Of a stretch of 64,000 nt of DNA, positions 28,201 through 35,062 are shown piece after piece. The position numbers and the translations under genes are program-made. Under the pieces are notes generated by a model. It worked only from the letters and a program-made list of their open reading frames with translations. It had not been told where the DNA came from and made no database searches. The first letter of the stretch is position 1; the number at the start of each line of letters is the position of its first letter. The stretch is from the NCBI RefSeq assembly GCF_900103815.1, contig NZ_FNHZ01000001.1, positions 695,715 through 759,714 of the forward strand, in the 5' to 3' direction. Source of the DNA: Lachnospira pectinoschiza. GTDB taxonomy: Bacteria > Bacillota > Clostridia > Lachnospirales > Lachnospiraceae.

Positions 28201-29005
28201 GGTTGCTAAGCCAACAGTATTCATCCCTGTATTCCCAGGTACAAACTGTGAATATGACTCAGCTAGAGCTTTTGAAAATGCTGGCGCAAACACAATCGTT
28301 AAGGTATTTAAGAACTTAGATGCTGCAAGCATCAGAGAATCTGTTGATGAATTTAGCAAGGCTATTTCACAGTCACAGATTATCATGTTCCCAGGTGGTT
28401 TCTCAGCTGGTGATGAACCAGATGGTTCTGCTAAGTTCTTTGCTACAGCATTTAGAAATGAAAAGATGAAGGAAGAAGTTACAAAGCTTCTTAATGAAAG
28501 AGATGGTTTAGCTCTTGGTATCTGTAATGGTTTCCAGGCTCTTATTAAGCTTGGTTTAGTACCAAATGGTGAAATTACAGGTCAGGATTCTAACTCACCA
28601 ACTCTTACATATAACACAATTAACCGTCATATCTCTAAGATGGCATACATCAGAGTTGCATCTAATAAGAGCCCATGGCTTGCAGGCGCTAAGCTTGGTG
28701 GCGTTTATACAAACCCAGCTTCACACGGTGAAGGTAGATTTGTAGCTCCTAAGGAATGGCTTGATAAGCTTATTGCTAACGGACAGGTTGCAACACAGTA
28801 CTGTGACTTAGATGGAAATGTATCAATGGATGAAGAGTGGAACATCAACGGTTCTTACATGGCTATTGAAGGTATTACATCTCCAGATGGTCGTTGTTTG
28901 GGTAAGATGGCTCACTCAGAAAGACGTGGCGATTCAGTTGCTATTAACATCTATGGCGAACAGGATCTTAAGATCTTCGAATCAGGTGTTAAGTATTTTA
29001 TGTAG
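25253..29005 (+). CDS. purL: phosphoribosylformylglycinamidine synthase (single-chain)
   Basis: A 1250-residue enzyme of step four of purine synthesis: FGAR + glutamine + ATP to FGAM. This is the large fused form that joins the synthetase to a C-terminal glutaminase. Visible are the NHPTEIEPF(G) segment near 325, the duplicated AIRS-like ATP-binding halves, and a glutaminase with FPGTNCEYDSARAFE, GICNGFQ (nucleophile Cys) and SHGEGRF (His/Glu). The start follows AGGAGGACGAC. No other pur gene lies nearby. The TAG stop sits inside the first hairpin of a repeated 3' motif. Confidence 0.97.
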   Translation: MSNVKRVFVEKKKDFAMNAKSLENEIIGYLGIKTVSNVRVLIRYDVENLSEETYKKALTTVFSEPPVDNVYEGTFTKNDDDFVFSVEYLPGQFDQRADSAEQCVKFFNENETPVIKTATTYVISGKLTEEEKEKIKENCINPVDSREALETVPETLVTEFKTPADVKIFDGFTAMNEADLKDLYDSLGLAMTFNDFKFIQEHFAAEEKRDPSMTEIRVLDTYWSDHCRHTTFATELKDIKFDEGKYKAPIEATFKKYLADRESVYAGRKDKFICLMDLGTLAAKKLKKMGLLDDQEESEEINACSIVVPVEIDGKTEEWLVNFKNETHNHPTEIEPFGGAATCLGGAIRDPLSGRTYVYQAMRITGAANPTVPVSETMHGKLPQRKLVTGAAHGYSSYGNQIGLATGYVKELYHPDYVAKRMEIGAVMAAAPRAAVKRESSDPGDIIILLGGRTGRDGCGGATGSSKVHTEKSIEECGAEVQKGNAPTERKMQRLFRRPEVTKLIKKCNDFGAGGVSVAIGELADGLRVDLDKVPKKYEGLDGTELSISESQERMAVVVDPKDVKEFLNYSAEENLEAIEVAVVTEEPRLVLTWRGKDIVNISRAFLDTNGAHQETCVEVEMPVEEDNVLTPVEVEDVRASWLKVLGDLNECSQKGLVERFDSSIGAATVTMPYGGKYQLTETQAMVAKLPVLKGKCDTVTMMSYGFDPFLSKWSPYHGAMYAVVDSVAKIVATGGDYKKIRFTFQEYFRRMSEDPKRWSQPFAALLGAYEAQMEFGLPSIGGKDSMSGTFEDIDVPPTLCSFAIDIAKESDIVTPELKAAGNVLVRFDIAKDQYDLPNFTQLKEMYSAIHELTLSKAIVSAYVLDAKGLVPAVSKMAFGNKLGVALDESLAKKDLFSPSYGCIVAEVPADRLADIKVAYTKVGEVTAEAKFTYKNVSINVEEALSVWSDTLESVFPTKASKETDKIEAISYDAKEIHICKNKVAKPTVFIPVFPGTNCEYDSARAFENAGANTIVKVFKNLDAASIRESVDEFSKAISQSQIIMFPGGFSAGDEPDGSAKFFATAFRNEKMKEEVTKLLNERDGLALGICNGFQALIKLGLVPNGEITGQDSNSPTLTYNTINRHISKMAYIRVASNKSPWLAGAKLGGVYTNPASHGEGRFVAPKEWLDKLIANGQVATQYCDLDGNVSMDEEWNINGSYMAIEGITSPDGRCLGKMAHSERRGDSVAINIYGEQDLKIFESGVKYFM

Positions 29006-29149
29006 CAACTTCGCAGAAGTTGCTATGTAGGTGCTCGCTACTCGAAGCGTATATAATGCGAGCACTTCCCACAATGTAGCGACTTCGCAGAAGTCGCTAT
29101 GTAGGCGCGAGTTTGCAGCGAAGCTGCATTTAATACGAGTGCTTCCCAC
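29000..29149 (+). repeat. tandem structured 3' motif, two units, after purL
   Basis: Two 75-base units, at about 29000-29074 and 29075-29149. Each holds a perfect hairpin (TAGCAACTT-CGCAG-AAGTTGCTA; TAGCGACTT-CGCAG-AAGTCGCTA), a TGTAG linker, a second stem (GTGCTCGC/GCGAGCAC in unit 1; GCGC-GA-GT/AC-GA-GTGC in unit 2) with inner GCAGC-GAA-GCTGC in unit 2, and the end TTCCCAC. The first hairpin differs by an A-T to G-C compensatory change. The purL stop codon is part of unit 1. A related unit follows glyS. Confidence 0.8.
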
Positions 29150-29199
29150 CATTTTCTAATAGATATTTGTATCTTATTAGTAAATGGTGGGCTTTTTTA
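29145..29199 (+). terminator. intrinsic terminator of purL
   Basis: CCCACCATTT and AAATGGTGGG pair around an inner CTAATA...TATTAG-type stem, followed by CTTTTTT. The 5' arm overlaps the end of the second motif unit. Confidence 0.88.
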
Positions 29200-29245
29200 T
29201 TGACATTTATAATCATTAAGGGTATCATCACTAACGTGAGTTAGT
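29200..29245 (+). promoter_or_regulatory. promoter with overlapping inverted repeat
   Basis: TTGACA (29200-29205), a 17-base spacer and TATCAT (29223-29228), followed at once by ACTAAC-GTGA-GTTAGT (29230-29245). The palindrome covers the expected transcription start, a repressor-like position. Confidence 0.75.
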
Positions 29246-29277
29246 TACCACAAACTATAAATATAGAAGGTGATTTA

Positions 29278-29655
29278 ATGGGATCAGCAATAGTTGTTGT
29301 TATTCTTTTAGCAGTTGTAGCATTTGCCCTAGTTCAATCAAGAAAGCATATGAAGGGTGAAGGCGGATGCTGTGGCGGAGGCCAGGAAGAGCTTGCGGCT
29401 GAGGAAAGAAAGAAATTAGACAATCCAGTAATTGGAAGAAAGATTTTATCGATAGAAGGTATGCACTGTGATCATTGTAAGAATAGTGTTGAACGTTCTA
29501 TTAATAGATTAGAAGGTGCATCGGCAGTAGTTGATTTAAAGAAGAATATTGCCCTTGTAGATTACGACAGAGAACTAGATGATGCAGCATTAAAGATAGC
29601 TGTTGAAAGACTAGATTTTAAATTACTCTCAATTAAAGATGAAAAGTTGTCTTAA
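29278..29655 (+). CDS. membrane-anchored heavy-metal-associated (HMA) domain protein
   Basis: A 125-residue protein. An N-terminal membrane helix (about residues 3-20) precedes a short SRKHMKGEGGCCGGG segment resembling FeoB-associated Cys-rich membrane proteins. An HMA fold (about 54-122) has the metal-binding GMHCDHC motif with Cys64 and Cys67. It probably carries a soft metal such as copper at the inner face of the membrane. It looks like a fusion of the small Feo-associated scaffold with a copper-chaperone-like domain. AGAAGGTGAT precedes the ATG. Confidence 0.85.
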   Translation: MGSAIVVVILLAVVAFALVQSRKHMKGEGGCCGGGQEELAAEERKKLDNPVIGRKILSIEGMHCDHCKNSVERSINRLEGASAVVDLKKNIALVDYDRELDDAALKIAVERLDFKLLSIKDEKLS

Positions 29656-29663
29656 AAGGCTTA

Positions 29664-29701
29664 TTTTCCCAATACTATTATAAACAATAGTATTGGGAAA
29701 A
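29664..29701. repeat. long perfect hairpin
   Basis: TTTTCCCAATACTATT and AATAGTATTGGGAAAA pair over 16 bp with a 6-base loop. It is not followed by a T run on the plus strand, so it is not a classical terminator. The next promoter's TTGACA starts four bases after it. Confidence 0.8.
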
Positions 29702-29705
29702 GCCC

Positions 29706-29828
29706 TTGACAAGTGGGTTAGACTATGCTAACTTATAATTAAGTTAGCGATAGCTAACTAAAAAGGATTTTTTATTCGGGTTATTAATTAACCCGTTATT
29801 TTAAACACATTGGTTAGATTAGTCTAAC
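29706..29828 (+). promoter_or_regulatory. regulatory region with three GTTAG-N6-CTAAC boxes
   Basis: After TTGACA at 29706, three 16-base palindromes share GTTAG-N6-CTAAC: 29717-29732, 29743-29758 and 29813-29828. The first lies in the promoter's spacer and -10 area. Between boxes two and three is a hairpin, CGGGTTA-TTAAT-TAACCCG (29777-29795), followed by TTATTTT, a possible attenuator. The half-sites resemble DtxR/IdeR/MntR-type operators. Confidence 0.65.
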
Positions 29829-29883
29829 ATAAGTGAGATGTGTTAAACTTATAGCTATAAGGGGATATGATAATAGAACACTA

Positions 29884-29904
29884 TTTAACTTGACTTAAGT
29901 TAGA
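29884..29904 (+). promoter_or_regulatory. ScaR/SloR-like operator candidate
   Basis: TTTAACTTGACTTAAGTTAG, about 30 bases before the DUF2325 gene, resembles from memory the TTAACTTGACTTAA core of streptococcal DtxR-family (ScaR/SloR) sites. Confidence 0.4.
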
Positions 29905-29933
29905 TTAATGGGCGCTAGATTGAGGAGGTAATC

Positions 29934-30227
29934 ATGAGCGTTGTAATTATTGGTGGCAATGAGTGTATGGTGTGTCAGTACGAGAAGATTTGTAAGAAGC
30001 ATGGTTGTAAGGCCAAGGTATTCGTAAAGGAAAAGAGCGGATTTAGGGACCGTCTTGGTAGTCCTGATCTCATGATTCTTTTTACAAATACAGTTTCTCA
30101 TAAGATGGTGCTATCGGCTGTTAGTGAAGCAAAGAAAAATGATATTGAAGTTATTAGAACACATTCTAGCAGCGCTTCTTCATTAAATAACGTGCTTGAC
30201 GAATATTTTGCAGCTATTGAAGCATAA
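29934..30227 (+). CDS. DUF2325 domain-containing protein
   Basis: A 97-residue protein of the DUF2325 family: VVIIGGNECMVCQYEKICKKHGC at the N-terminus, then a Rossmann-like LMILFTNTVSHKM and a C-terminal THSSSASSLN. Cys residues near 11, 14, 20 and 25 could bind metal. Family function is unknown. It is preceded by GAGGAGGTAATC and by the operator-rich region, so it is probably metal-regulated. It leads a likely transcription unit with DUF3793 and flavodoxin genes. Confidence 0.85.
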   Translation: MSVVIIGGNECMVCQYEKICKKHGCKAKVFVKEKSGFRDRLGSPDLMILFTNTVSHKMVLSAVSEAKKNDIEVIRTHSSSASSLNNVLDEYFAAIEA

Positions 30228-30290
30228 ATGACATGACCTTGGAGAGGGTCTTTAAAAACTACTACGTATGTATTTAAGGGAGTAACAGTC

Positions 30291-30920
30291 ATGGAAGATA
30301 TCTTAGAACTTAGGAGATGGGTGGATAACAAAATCGAGATGGATTTAATTAGAGAATGTGCCCCAACCCTAGCAGGTTTGAAAACCGCAAATCTTTTCAA
30401 CTATAAGTTCGATGATCTTACAAATATGCATAAAGAACTTGCCAGAATTAACGAATTATTAAACGTTAAGGGCGTATATGTAAGAATCCTTAGAAAATCC
30501 ATGACTAGAGCTCTTTTATATGTCTATAGACCGGTAAGACTTGCCAAAGACTTAACCAATCCGCTTGCAGTAAGCCTTTTAAAAAAGGAAGGCTACGGGG
30601 ATTACATTAAAAAGACAAGCCCTAGAGAATGCAGCATGATTGAAATTTGTGAGAAGGCAATAAAATTTCTTACTAGAAGAGTCAATGAATCTGAGTGTTT
30701 TCCTCATGAGATTGGATTATTCCTTGGATATCCTGCAGTGGATGTAAAAGGATTTATTGAACAAAAGGGACAGAATTGCAAGTGCTGTGGCTTTTGGAAG
30801 GTATATGGTGATGAGGAAAGCTCTAAGATGAAGTTTGAGCAGTATAGAAAATGTATCGAGGTCTATAAAAAAGTCTTCCTACAGGGAAGAAGCTTATGTC
30901 AGCTTACAGTAAGCGCGTAA
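30291..30920 (+). CDS. DUF3793 family protein
   Basis: A 209-residue protein matching DUF3793: an N-terminal CAPTLAGLKTANLFNY segment, a middle HEIGLFLGYPAVDVKGFI and a C-terminal NCKCCGFWKVYGDEE. The family is typical of anaerobic Firmicutes and often sits next to flavodoxin genes, as here. Biochemical function is unknown; the Cys cluster hints at metal or redox chemistry. A GGGAG ribosome-binding site precedes the ATG. The gap to DUF2325 is 63 bases and contains only a weak hairpin. Confidence 0.85.
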   Translation: MEDILELRRWVDNKIEMDLIRECAPTLAGLKTANLFNYKFDDLTNMHKELARINELLNVKGVYVRILRKSMTRALLYVYRPVRLAKDLTNPLAVSLLKKEGYGDYIKKTSPRECSMIEICEKAIKFLTRRVNESECFPHEIGLFLGYPAVDVKGFIEQKGQNCKCCGFWKVYGDEESSKMKFEQYRKCIEVYKKVFLQGRSLCQLTVSA

Positions 30921-31036
30921 GTTTTACATTTTCAAAATCGTTAAAAAACAAGTAATTGTTTTTTATATAACCTATGTACGGGTTAACATGGGTAACACTA
31001 CTTAATAACCGCATTGCGGGAGAATGGAGGAAAATA

Positions 31037-31462
31037 ATGAGTAAAGTAGCAGTAGTATTCTGGAGCCAGACAGGTAACACAGAAGCTTTAGCAAACGCAG
31101 TAGCAGACGGAGCTAAGTCTGCAGGTGCAGAAGTATCAGTATTAGGATTTGGTGATATTAATTCATCTAATGTCGCTTCATATGATGCAATTGCATTTGG
31201 CTGTCCAGCAATGGGTGCTGAGCAGCTTGAAGAAACAGAGGTAGATCCTGTATTTACAGAACTTGAATCTTCACTTTCAGGAAAGAAGATTGCCCTCTTT
31301 GGTTCATACGGCTGGGGTTCAGGCGAATGGATGGAAGAATGGGAAAATAGAGCAAAGACAGCAGGTGCTAATCTTGCATGTGCTTCTGTTATTTGTAATG
31401 AGGCACCGGATGATGATGCTTTAGCAAATGCTAAGAAGTTAGGTGAAACATTAGCAGCATAA
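31037..31462 (+). CDS. flavodoxin
   Basis: A 141-residue short-chain flavodoxin. The FMN phosphate-binding loop WSQTGNTEALA is near residue 10, and the later loops FGCPAMGAEQLEE and GSYGWGSGEWMEEW bind the isoalloxazine ring. It carries low-potential electrons and often replaces ferredoxin when iron is scarce, which fits the neighbouring Feo genes. ATG 31037 follows GGAGG by six bases; the frame extends upstream to 30974 but without such a site. Ends in a strong terminator. Confidence 0.93.
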   Translation: MSKVAVVFWSQTGNTEALANAVADGAKSAGAEVSVLGFGDINSSNVASYDAIAFGCPAMGAEQLEETEVDPVFTELESSLSGKKIALFGSYGWGSGEWMEEWENRAKTAGANLACASVICNEAPDDDALANAKKLGETLAA

Positions 31463-31515
31463 GAATCTGTTAATACTTATAACTAAACTCAAATCAAACT
31501 AAATAGAAATGTTTT

Positions 31516-31582
31516 ACCCGTGCCTTTTTTAAGACATGAAAATAATTTCCTTTGTATTTTCAATATAGGCACGGGTTTTTTA
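31516..31582 (+). terminator. intrinsic terminator of the flavodoxin unit
   Basis: ACCCGTGCC and GGCACGGGT pair with a long AT-rich loop that has internal complementarity, followed by TTTTTT. Confidence 0.8.
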
Positions 31583-31694
31583 GCAAATTTATTCAATAGT
31601 GTACATTTGTAAAGAATAAATTAAATGTTTGTTTAAAAATTAAATTTCGAGTTTGATTTTATTTACAAAATTTAGAAAAAACTAATAATTATCG

Positions 31695-31723
31695 TTGACA
31701 ACTAATTTTTGTTCGATTATACT
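31695..31723 (+). promoter_or_regulatory. promoter of the feo operon
   Basis: TTGACA (31695-31700), a 17-base spacer and TATACT (31718-31723), a near-consensus promoter about 50 bases upstream of the first feoA. Confidence 0.8.
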
Positions 31724-31735
31724 AACTACGGTTAT

Positions 31736-31754
31736 GAAAATAATTATCAATAAG
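31736..31754 (+). promoter_or_regulatory. Fur-box-like site
   Basis: GAAAATAATTATCAATAAG agrees with the classical 19-base Fur consensus at 13 positions by eye and lies just after the expected transcription start. A second AATAATTATC lies at 31684-31693 before the -35 hexamer. Confidence 0.45.
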
Positions 31755-31771
31755 AATGACATGGAGGTAAT

Positions 31772-31987
31772 ATGAGTATGCCATTATCAATGTTAGAAGA
31801 AGGAAACAATGGAACAATCGTTAGAGTAGGAGGCCTTGAAGAAACAAGACAGTTTCTTGAGAAGTTAGGTTTTGTTGTAGGAGCTGATGTGGAAGTGGTA
31901 TCTAAGATGTCAGGTAATGTTATTGTTAACGTAAAAGGGTCAAGAGTTGCTATTGGCAAGGATATGGCCAATAAAATCATGATATAA
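31772..31987 (+). CDS. feoA: ferrous iron transport protein A (first copy)
   Basis: A 71-residue SH3-like FeoA protein that supports FeoB in ferrous iron import. Typical features are the N-terminal LSMLEEGNNGTIVRVGG, the central LEKLGFVVGADVEVVSK and the C-terminal GSRVAIGKDMANKIMI. GGAGGTAAT precedes the ATG. A second FeoA is encoded 111 bases downstream, followed by FeoB. Regulation is probably through the Fur-box-like site at the promoter. Confidence 0.93.
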   Translation: MSMPLSMLEEGNNGTIVRVGGLEETRQFLEKLGFVVGADVEVVSKMSGNVIVNVKGSRVAIGKDMANKIMI

Positions 31988-32098
31988 TTTATCATTTAAG
32001 ATAATTTATATATATACTTTCTAGAAGGTTTAACAGAATATGCACTAAATCATGTGTTATTTGATGTTTTAGAGCTAAATTTTAAAGGAGACAGGGAA

Positions 32099-32317
32099 AT
32101 GACTTTAAAAGAAGTAAAGACAGGTCAGACAGTTAAAGTTACAAAGCTTAACGGTGAAGGCCCAGTTAAGAGAAGAATCATGGACATGGGTATCACAAAG
32201 GGTATCGAAGTTTTCGTAAGAAAGGTTGCACCTTTAGGTGATCCAATTGAAGTTACAGTTCGTGGTTATGAGCTTTCATTACGTAAGGCAGATGCTGCTT
32301 TAATAGATGTAGAGTAA
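32099..32317 (+). CDS. feoA: ferrous iron transport protein A (second copy)
   Basis: A 72-residue FeoA paralog: TLKEVKTGQTVKVTKLNGEG at the start, then RRIMDMGITKGIEVFVRKVAPLG, which is the canonical FeoA core, and RGYELSLRKADA at the end. It is closer to the textbook FeoA sequence than the first copy. The frame is open from GTG 32054, but ATG 32099 with AAAGGAG eight bases upstream is the real start. It lies 98 bases before feoB. Confidence 0.93.
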   Translation: MTLKEVKTGQTVKVTKLNGEGPVKRRIMDMGITKGIEVFVRKVAPLGDPIEVTVRGYELSLRKADAALIDVE

Positions 32318-32415
32318 TTAGAGTTTTTATTAGAGTTTAAAAAGAAGTTCAAGAAAAAAGTTTAATGATGAAGACTAGGTAGAGTAACATTTGCCTAATC
32401 AGAAAGAGGTAGGAA

Positions 32416-34830
32416 ATGTCAATTAAGATTGCACTTGCAGGTAATCCAAACTGCGGTAAGACAACTCTCTTTAACGCATTAACAGGTTCAAATCAGTACG
32501 TAGGTAACTGGCCTGGCGTTACAGTAGAAAAAAAGGAAGGTAAGTATAAGGGCGATAAGAGCGTCGGTATTATCGATCTTCCAGGTGTTTATTCACTTTC
32601 TCCATATACAATTGAAGAAGTGGTAGCAAGAAATTATTTAGTAAATGAAAGACCAGATGCAGTAATTAATATTGTTGATGGTACTAATATTGAAAGAAAT
32701 CTTTATCTTTCAACACAGATTATTGAACTTGGTATTCCAGTAGTTGTTGCAGTTAACATGATGGATATCGTCAATAAGGTTGGTGATAAGATTAATATAA
32801 AGAAGCTTAGCGAAGCTATTGGTGCTCCAGTAGTTGAAATCTCAGCTCTTAAGGGAACAGGTATTAAGGAAGTTGTAGATGCAGCTATTAAGGCAGCTAA
32901 CTCAAAGAAGGCTAACGAACTTGCTCACAAGTTCAATCCTACAGTTGAGGCTGCTATTGAAAGCGTTAAGGCTAAGTTAGGTTCAGATGTTGAAGAAGCT
33001 CAGAAGAGATTCTTTGCAATCAAGTTCATTGAAAGAGATGATAAGATTGCTCAGTTAACAGCAACAGCTGTTGATGCTTCAGATGAAATTGCAACTCTTG
33101 AAAAAGAGTTTGACGATGATACAGAATCAATCATTACTAATGAAAGATATACTTATATCTCATCTATTATTGATGGTTGTGTAACAAAGAATTCTGCTAA
33201 GAAGTTAACAACTTCAGATAAGATTGATAGAATCGTTACAAACAGAATTCTTGCTCTTCCAATCTTTGCAGTTATTATGTTTATTGTTTACTACATTTCA
33301 GTAACTACAGTTGGTACATATGTAACTGATTGGACAAACGATGGTTTATTTGGTGATGGTTTCTACCTTTTTGGTAATGGTAGAGCTGCTTATGACGAAG
33401 CTATGACAGACTACTATAAAGATAACGTATGGACTGATGAAGTTGTAGCTAATGTAGAAGGTGCTGTTGAAGCTGGCGTAACAGGTGCTGATGAAATCCT
33501 TGCAGCTATTAATGATGAGGATTACGGTGCATTTGATGAAGCTTATGGTTCATACGGTGCTGAGTTAGATGAAAAGGAAGACGGTACATATTCAATTTCA
33601 GAAGTTGTTGATGAAGCAACTGGTGAAGATGCAGAACTTCCAGATAATGCAGATTATGGTACTTGGGTTCCAGGTGTTCCAGTATTAGTTGGAAACTTAC
33701 TTGAAGCTATTAACTGTAATGAATTTTTAACAGGTTTAATCCTTGATGGTATTGTAGCTGGTGTAGGTGCAGTACTTGGTTTCGTTCCACAGATGTTAGT
33801 ATTATTTATCTTCCTTGCATTCCTTGAGGGATGTGGTTATATGGCAAGAATTGCTTTCATCATGGATAGAATCTTTAGAAAGTTTGGTTTATCAGGTAAG
33901 TCATTTATTCCTATCCTTATTGGTACAGGTTGTGGTGTTCCTGGTGTTATGGCTTCAAGAACAATTGAGAATGAAAGAGATCGTCGTATGACAATTATGA
34001 CAACAACATTCATTCCTTGTGGCGCTAAGCTTCCTATTATTGCTCTTATTTCAGCAGCATTATTTAATAACGCTTGGTGGGTTGGTCCATCAGCATACTT
34101 CTTAGGAATTGCTGTAATTATTCTTTCAGGTATTATCCTTAAGAAGACAAAGATTTTTGCTGGCGATCCAGCTCCATTCGTAATGGAACTTCCTTCATAC
34201 CACTGGCCAACAGTAGGTTCTATTTTAAGAAGTATGTGGGAAAGAGGCTGGTCATTCATTAAGAAGGCTGGAACAATTATCTTACTTTCATCAATTCTTA
34301 TTTGGTTAGGTTCAACATTTGGTTGGACAGACGGTGCATTCGGATGGAATGCAGATCTTGAACTTGAAGATTCAGTTCTTGGTGCAATTGGTAACGGTCT
34401 TAAGTGGATCTTTGCTCCTCTTGGATTTGCTAATGCTACAGCAACAGTTGCAACAGTTATGGGTCTTGTAGCTAAGGAAGAAGTTGTTGGTGTATTTGGT
34501 GTCCTTGACTTTGAAGGTCTTGCACCACTTGCAGGTTACTCATTCCTTGCATTTAACTTACTTTGCGCTCCTTGCTTCGCTGCAATCGGTGCAATTAAGA
34601 GAGAAATGAACAATGGAAAGTGGACATGGATTGCAATTGGTTATCAGTGTGCAACAGCTTATATCGTTGCTTACCTTATTTACCAGTTCGGTTTACTTAT
34701 CTCAGGTTCAGTTAACGTATTAGGTTTAATCATCGCTATTGTTGTATTAGCATTTGTTTTATATCTTATCTTTAGACCATATAAGGAGGCAACAACTCTT
34801 AAGGTTGATAAGAAGGTTGCTAATATCTAA
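32416..34830 (+). CDS. feoB: ferrous iron transport protein B
   Basis: An 804-residue membrane GTPase that imports Fe(II). The N-terminal G domain has GNPNCGKTTLFNAL (G1), DLPGVYSL (G3) and NMMD (G4). A helical regulatory domain is followed by the membrane part with two Gate motifs (GCGVPGVMASRT and CAPCFAAIGAIKRE). An acidic insertion of about 115 residues (roughly 300-415), rich in Asp, Glu, Gly and Ala, follows the first membrane helix; most FeoB proteins lack it. Its neighbours feoA, feoA and the Cys-rich small gene form the operon. Confidence 0.96.
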   Translation: MSIKIALAGNPNCGKTTLFNALTGSNQYVGNWPGVTVEKKEGKYKGDKSVGIIDLPGVYSLSPYTIEEVVARNYLVNERPDAVINIVDGTNIERNLYLSTQIIELGIPVVVAVNMMDIVNKVGDKINIKKLSEAIGAPVVEISALKGTGIKEVVDAAIKAANSKKANELAHKFNPTVEAAIESVKAKLGSDVEEAQKRFFAIKFIERDDKIAQLTATAVDASDEIATLEKEFDDDTESIITNERYTYISSIIDGCVTKNSAKKLTTSDKIDRIVTNRILALPIFAVIMFIVYYISVTTVGTYVTDWTNDGLFGDGFYLFGNGRAAYDEAMTDYYKDNVWTDEVVANVEGAVEAGVTGADEILAAINDEDYGAFDEAYGSYGAELDEKEDGTYSISEVVDEATGEDAELPDNADYGTWVPGVPVLVGNLLEAINCNEFLTGLILDGIVAGVGAVLGFVPQMLVLFIFLAFLEGCGYMARIAFIMDRIFRKFGLSGKSFIPILIGTGCGVPGVMASRTIENERDRRMTIMTTTFIPCGAKLPIIALISAALFNNAWWVGPSAYFLGIAVIILSGIILKKTKIFAGDPAPFVMELPSYHWPTVGSILRSMWERGWSFIKKAGTIILLSSILIWLGSTFGWTDGAFGWNADLELEDSVLGAIGNGLKWIFAPLGFANATATVATVMGLVAKEEVVGVFGVLDFEGLAPLAGYSFLAFNLLCAPCFAAIGAIKREMNNGKWTWIAIGYQCATAYIVAYLIYQFGLLISGSVNVLGLIIAIVVLAFVLYLIFRPYKEATTLKVDKKVANI

Positions 34831-34882
34831 TTAATAGAAAATGTAACTTATAGTATATTTATCTTAACAAGGAGGAAGAAAA

Positions 34883-35023
34883 ATGTTAGGAAGTATTATT
34901 ACAGGTTTAGTTGTATTGTTAATAGTTTTCTTGGCTGTTAGAAGCCTTGTAAAAGATAAAAAGGCCGGCAAGTCTGTTCAGTGTGGTGTTGATTGTAAGC
35001 ACTGCAATGGCGGTTGCCACTAA
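34883..35023 (+). CDS. FeoB-associated Cys-rich membrane protein
   Basis: A 46-residue protein: one membrane helix (about residues 3-21), a basic stretch, and a Cys-rich tail with CGVDCKHCNGGCH. It matches the small FeoB-associated family that follows feoB in many Firmicutes and may pass iron or stabilise the transporter. The start has AAGGAGGAAGAAAA. It lies 52 bases after feoB. The HMA protein at 29278 has a similar N-terminal layout. Confidence 0.9.
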   Translation: MLGSIITGLVVLLIVFLAVRSLVKDKKAGKSVQCGVDCKHCNGGCH

Positions 35024-35062
35024 TAGAGACGCTTGTTCATTAGGCGGTAAAGAGGTGAAATT

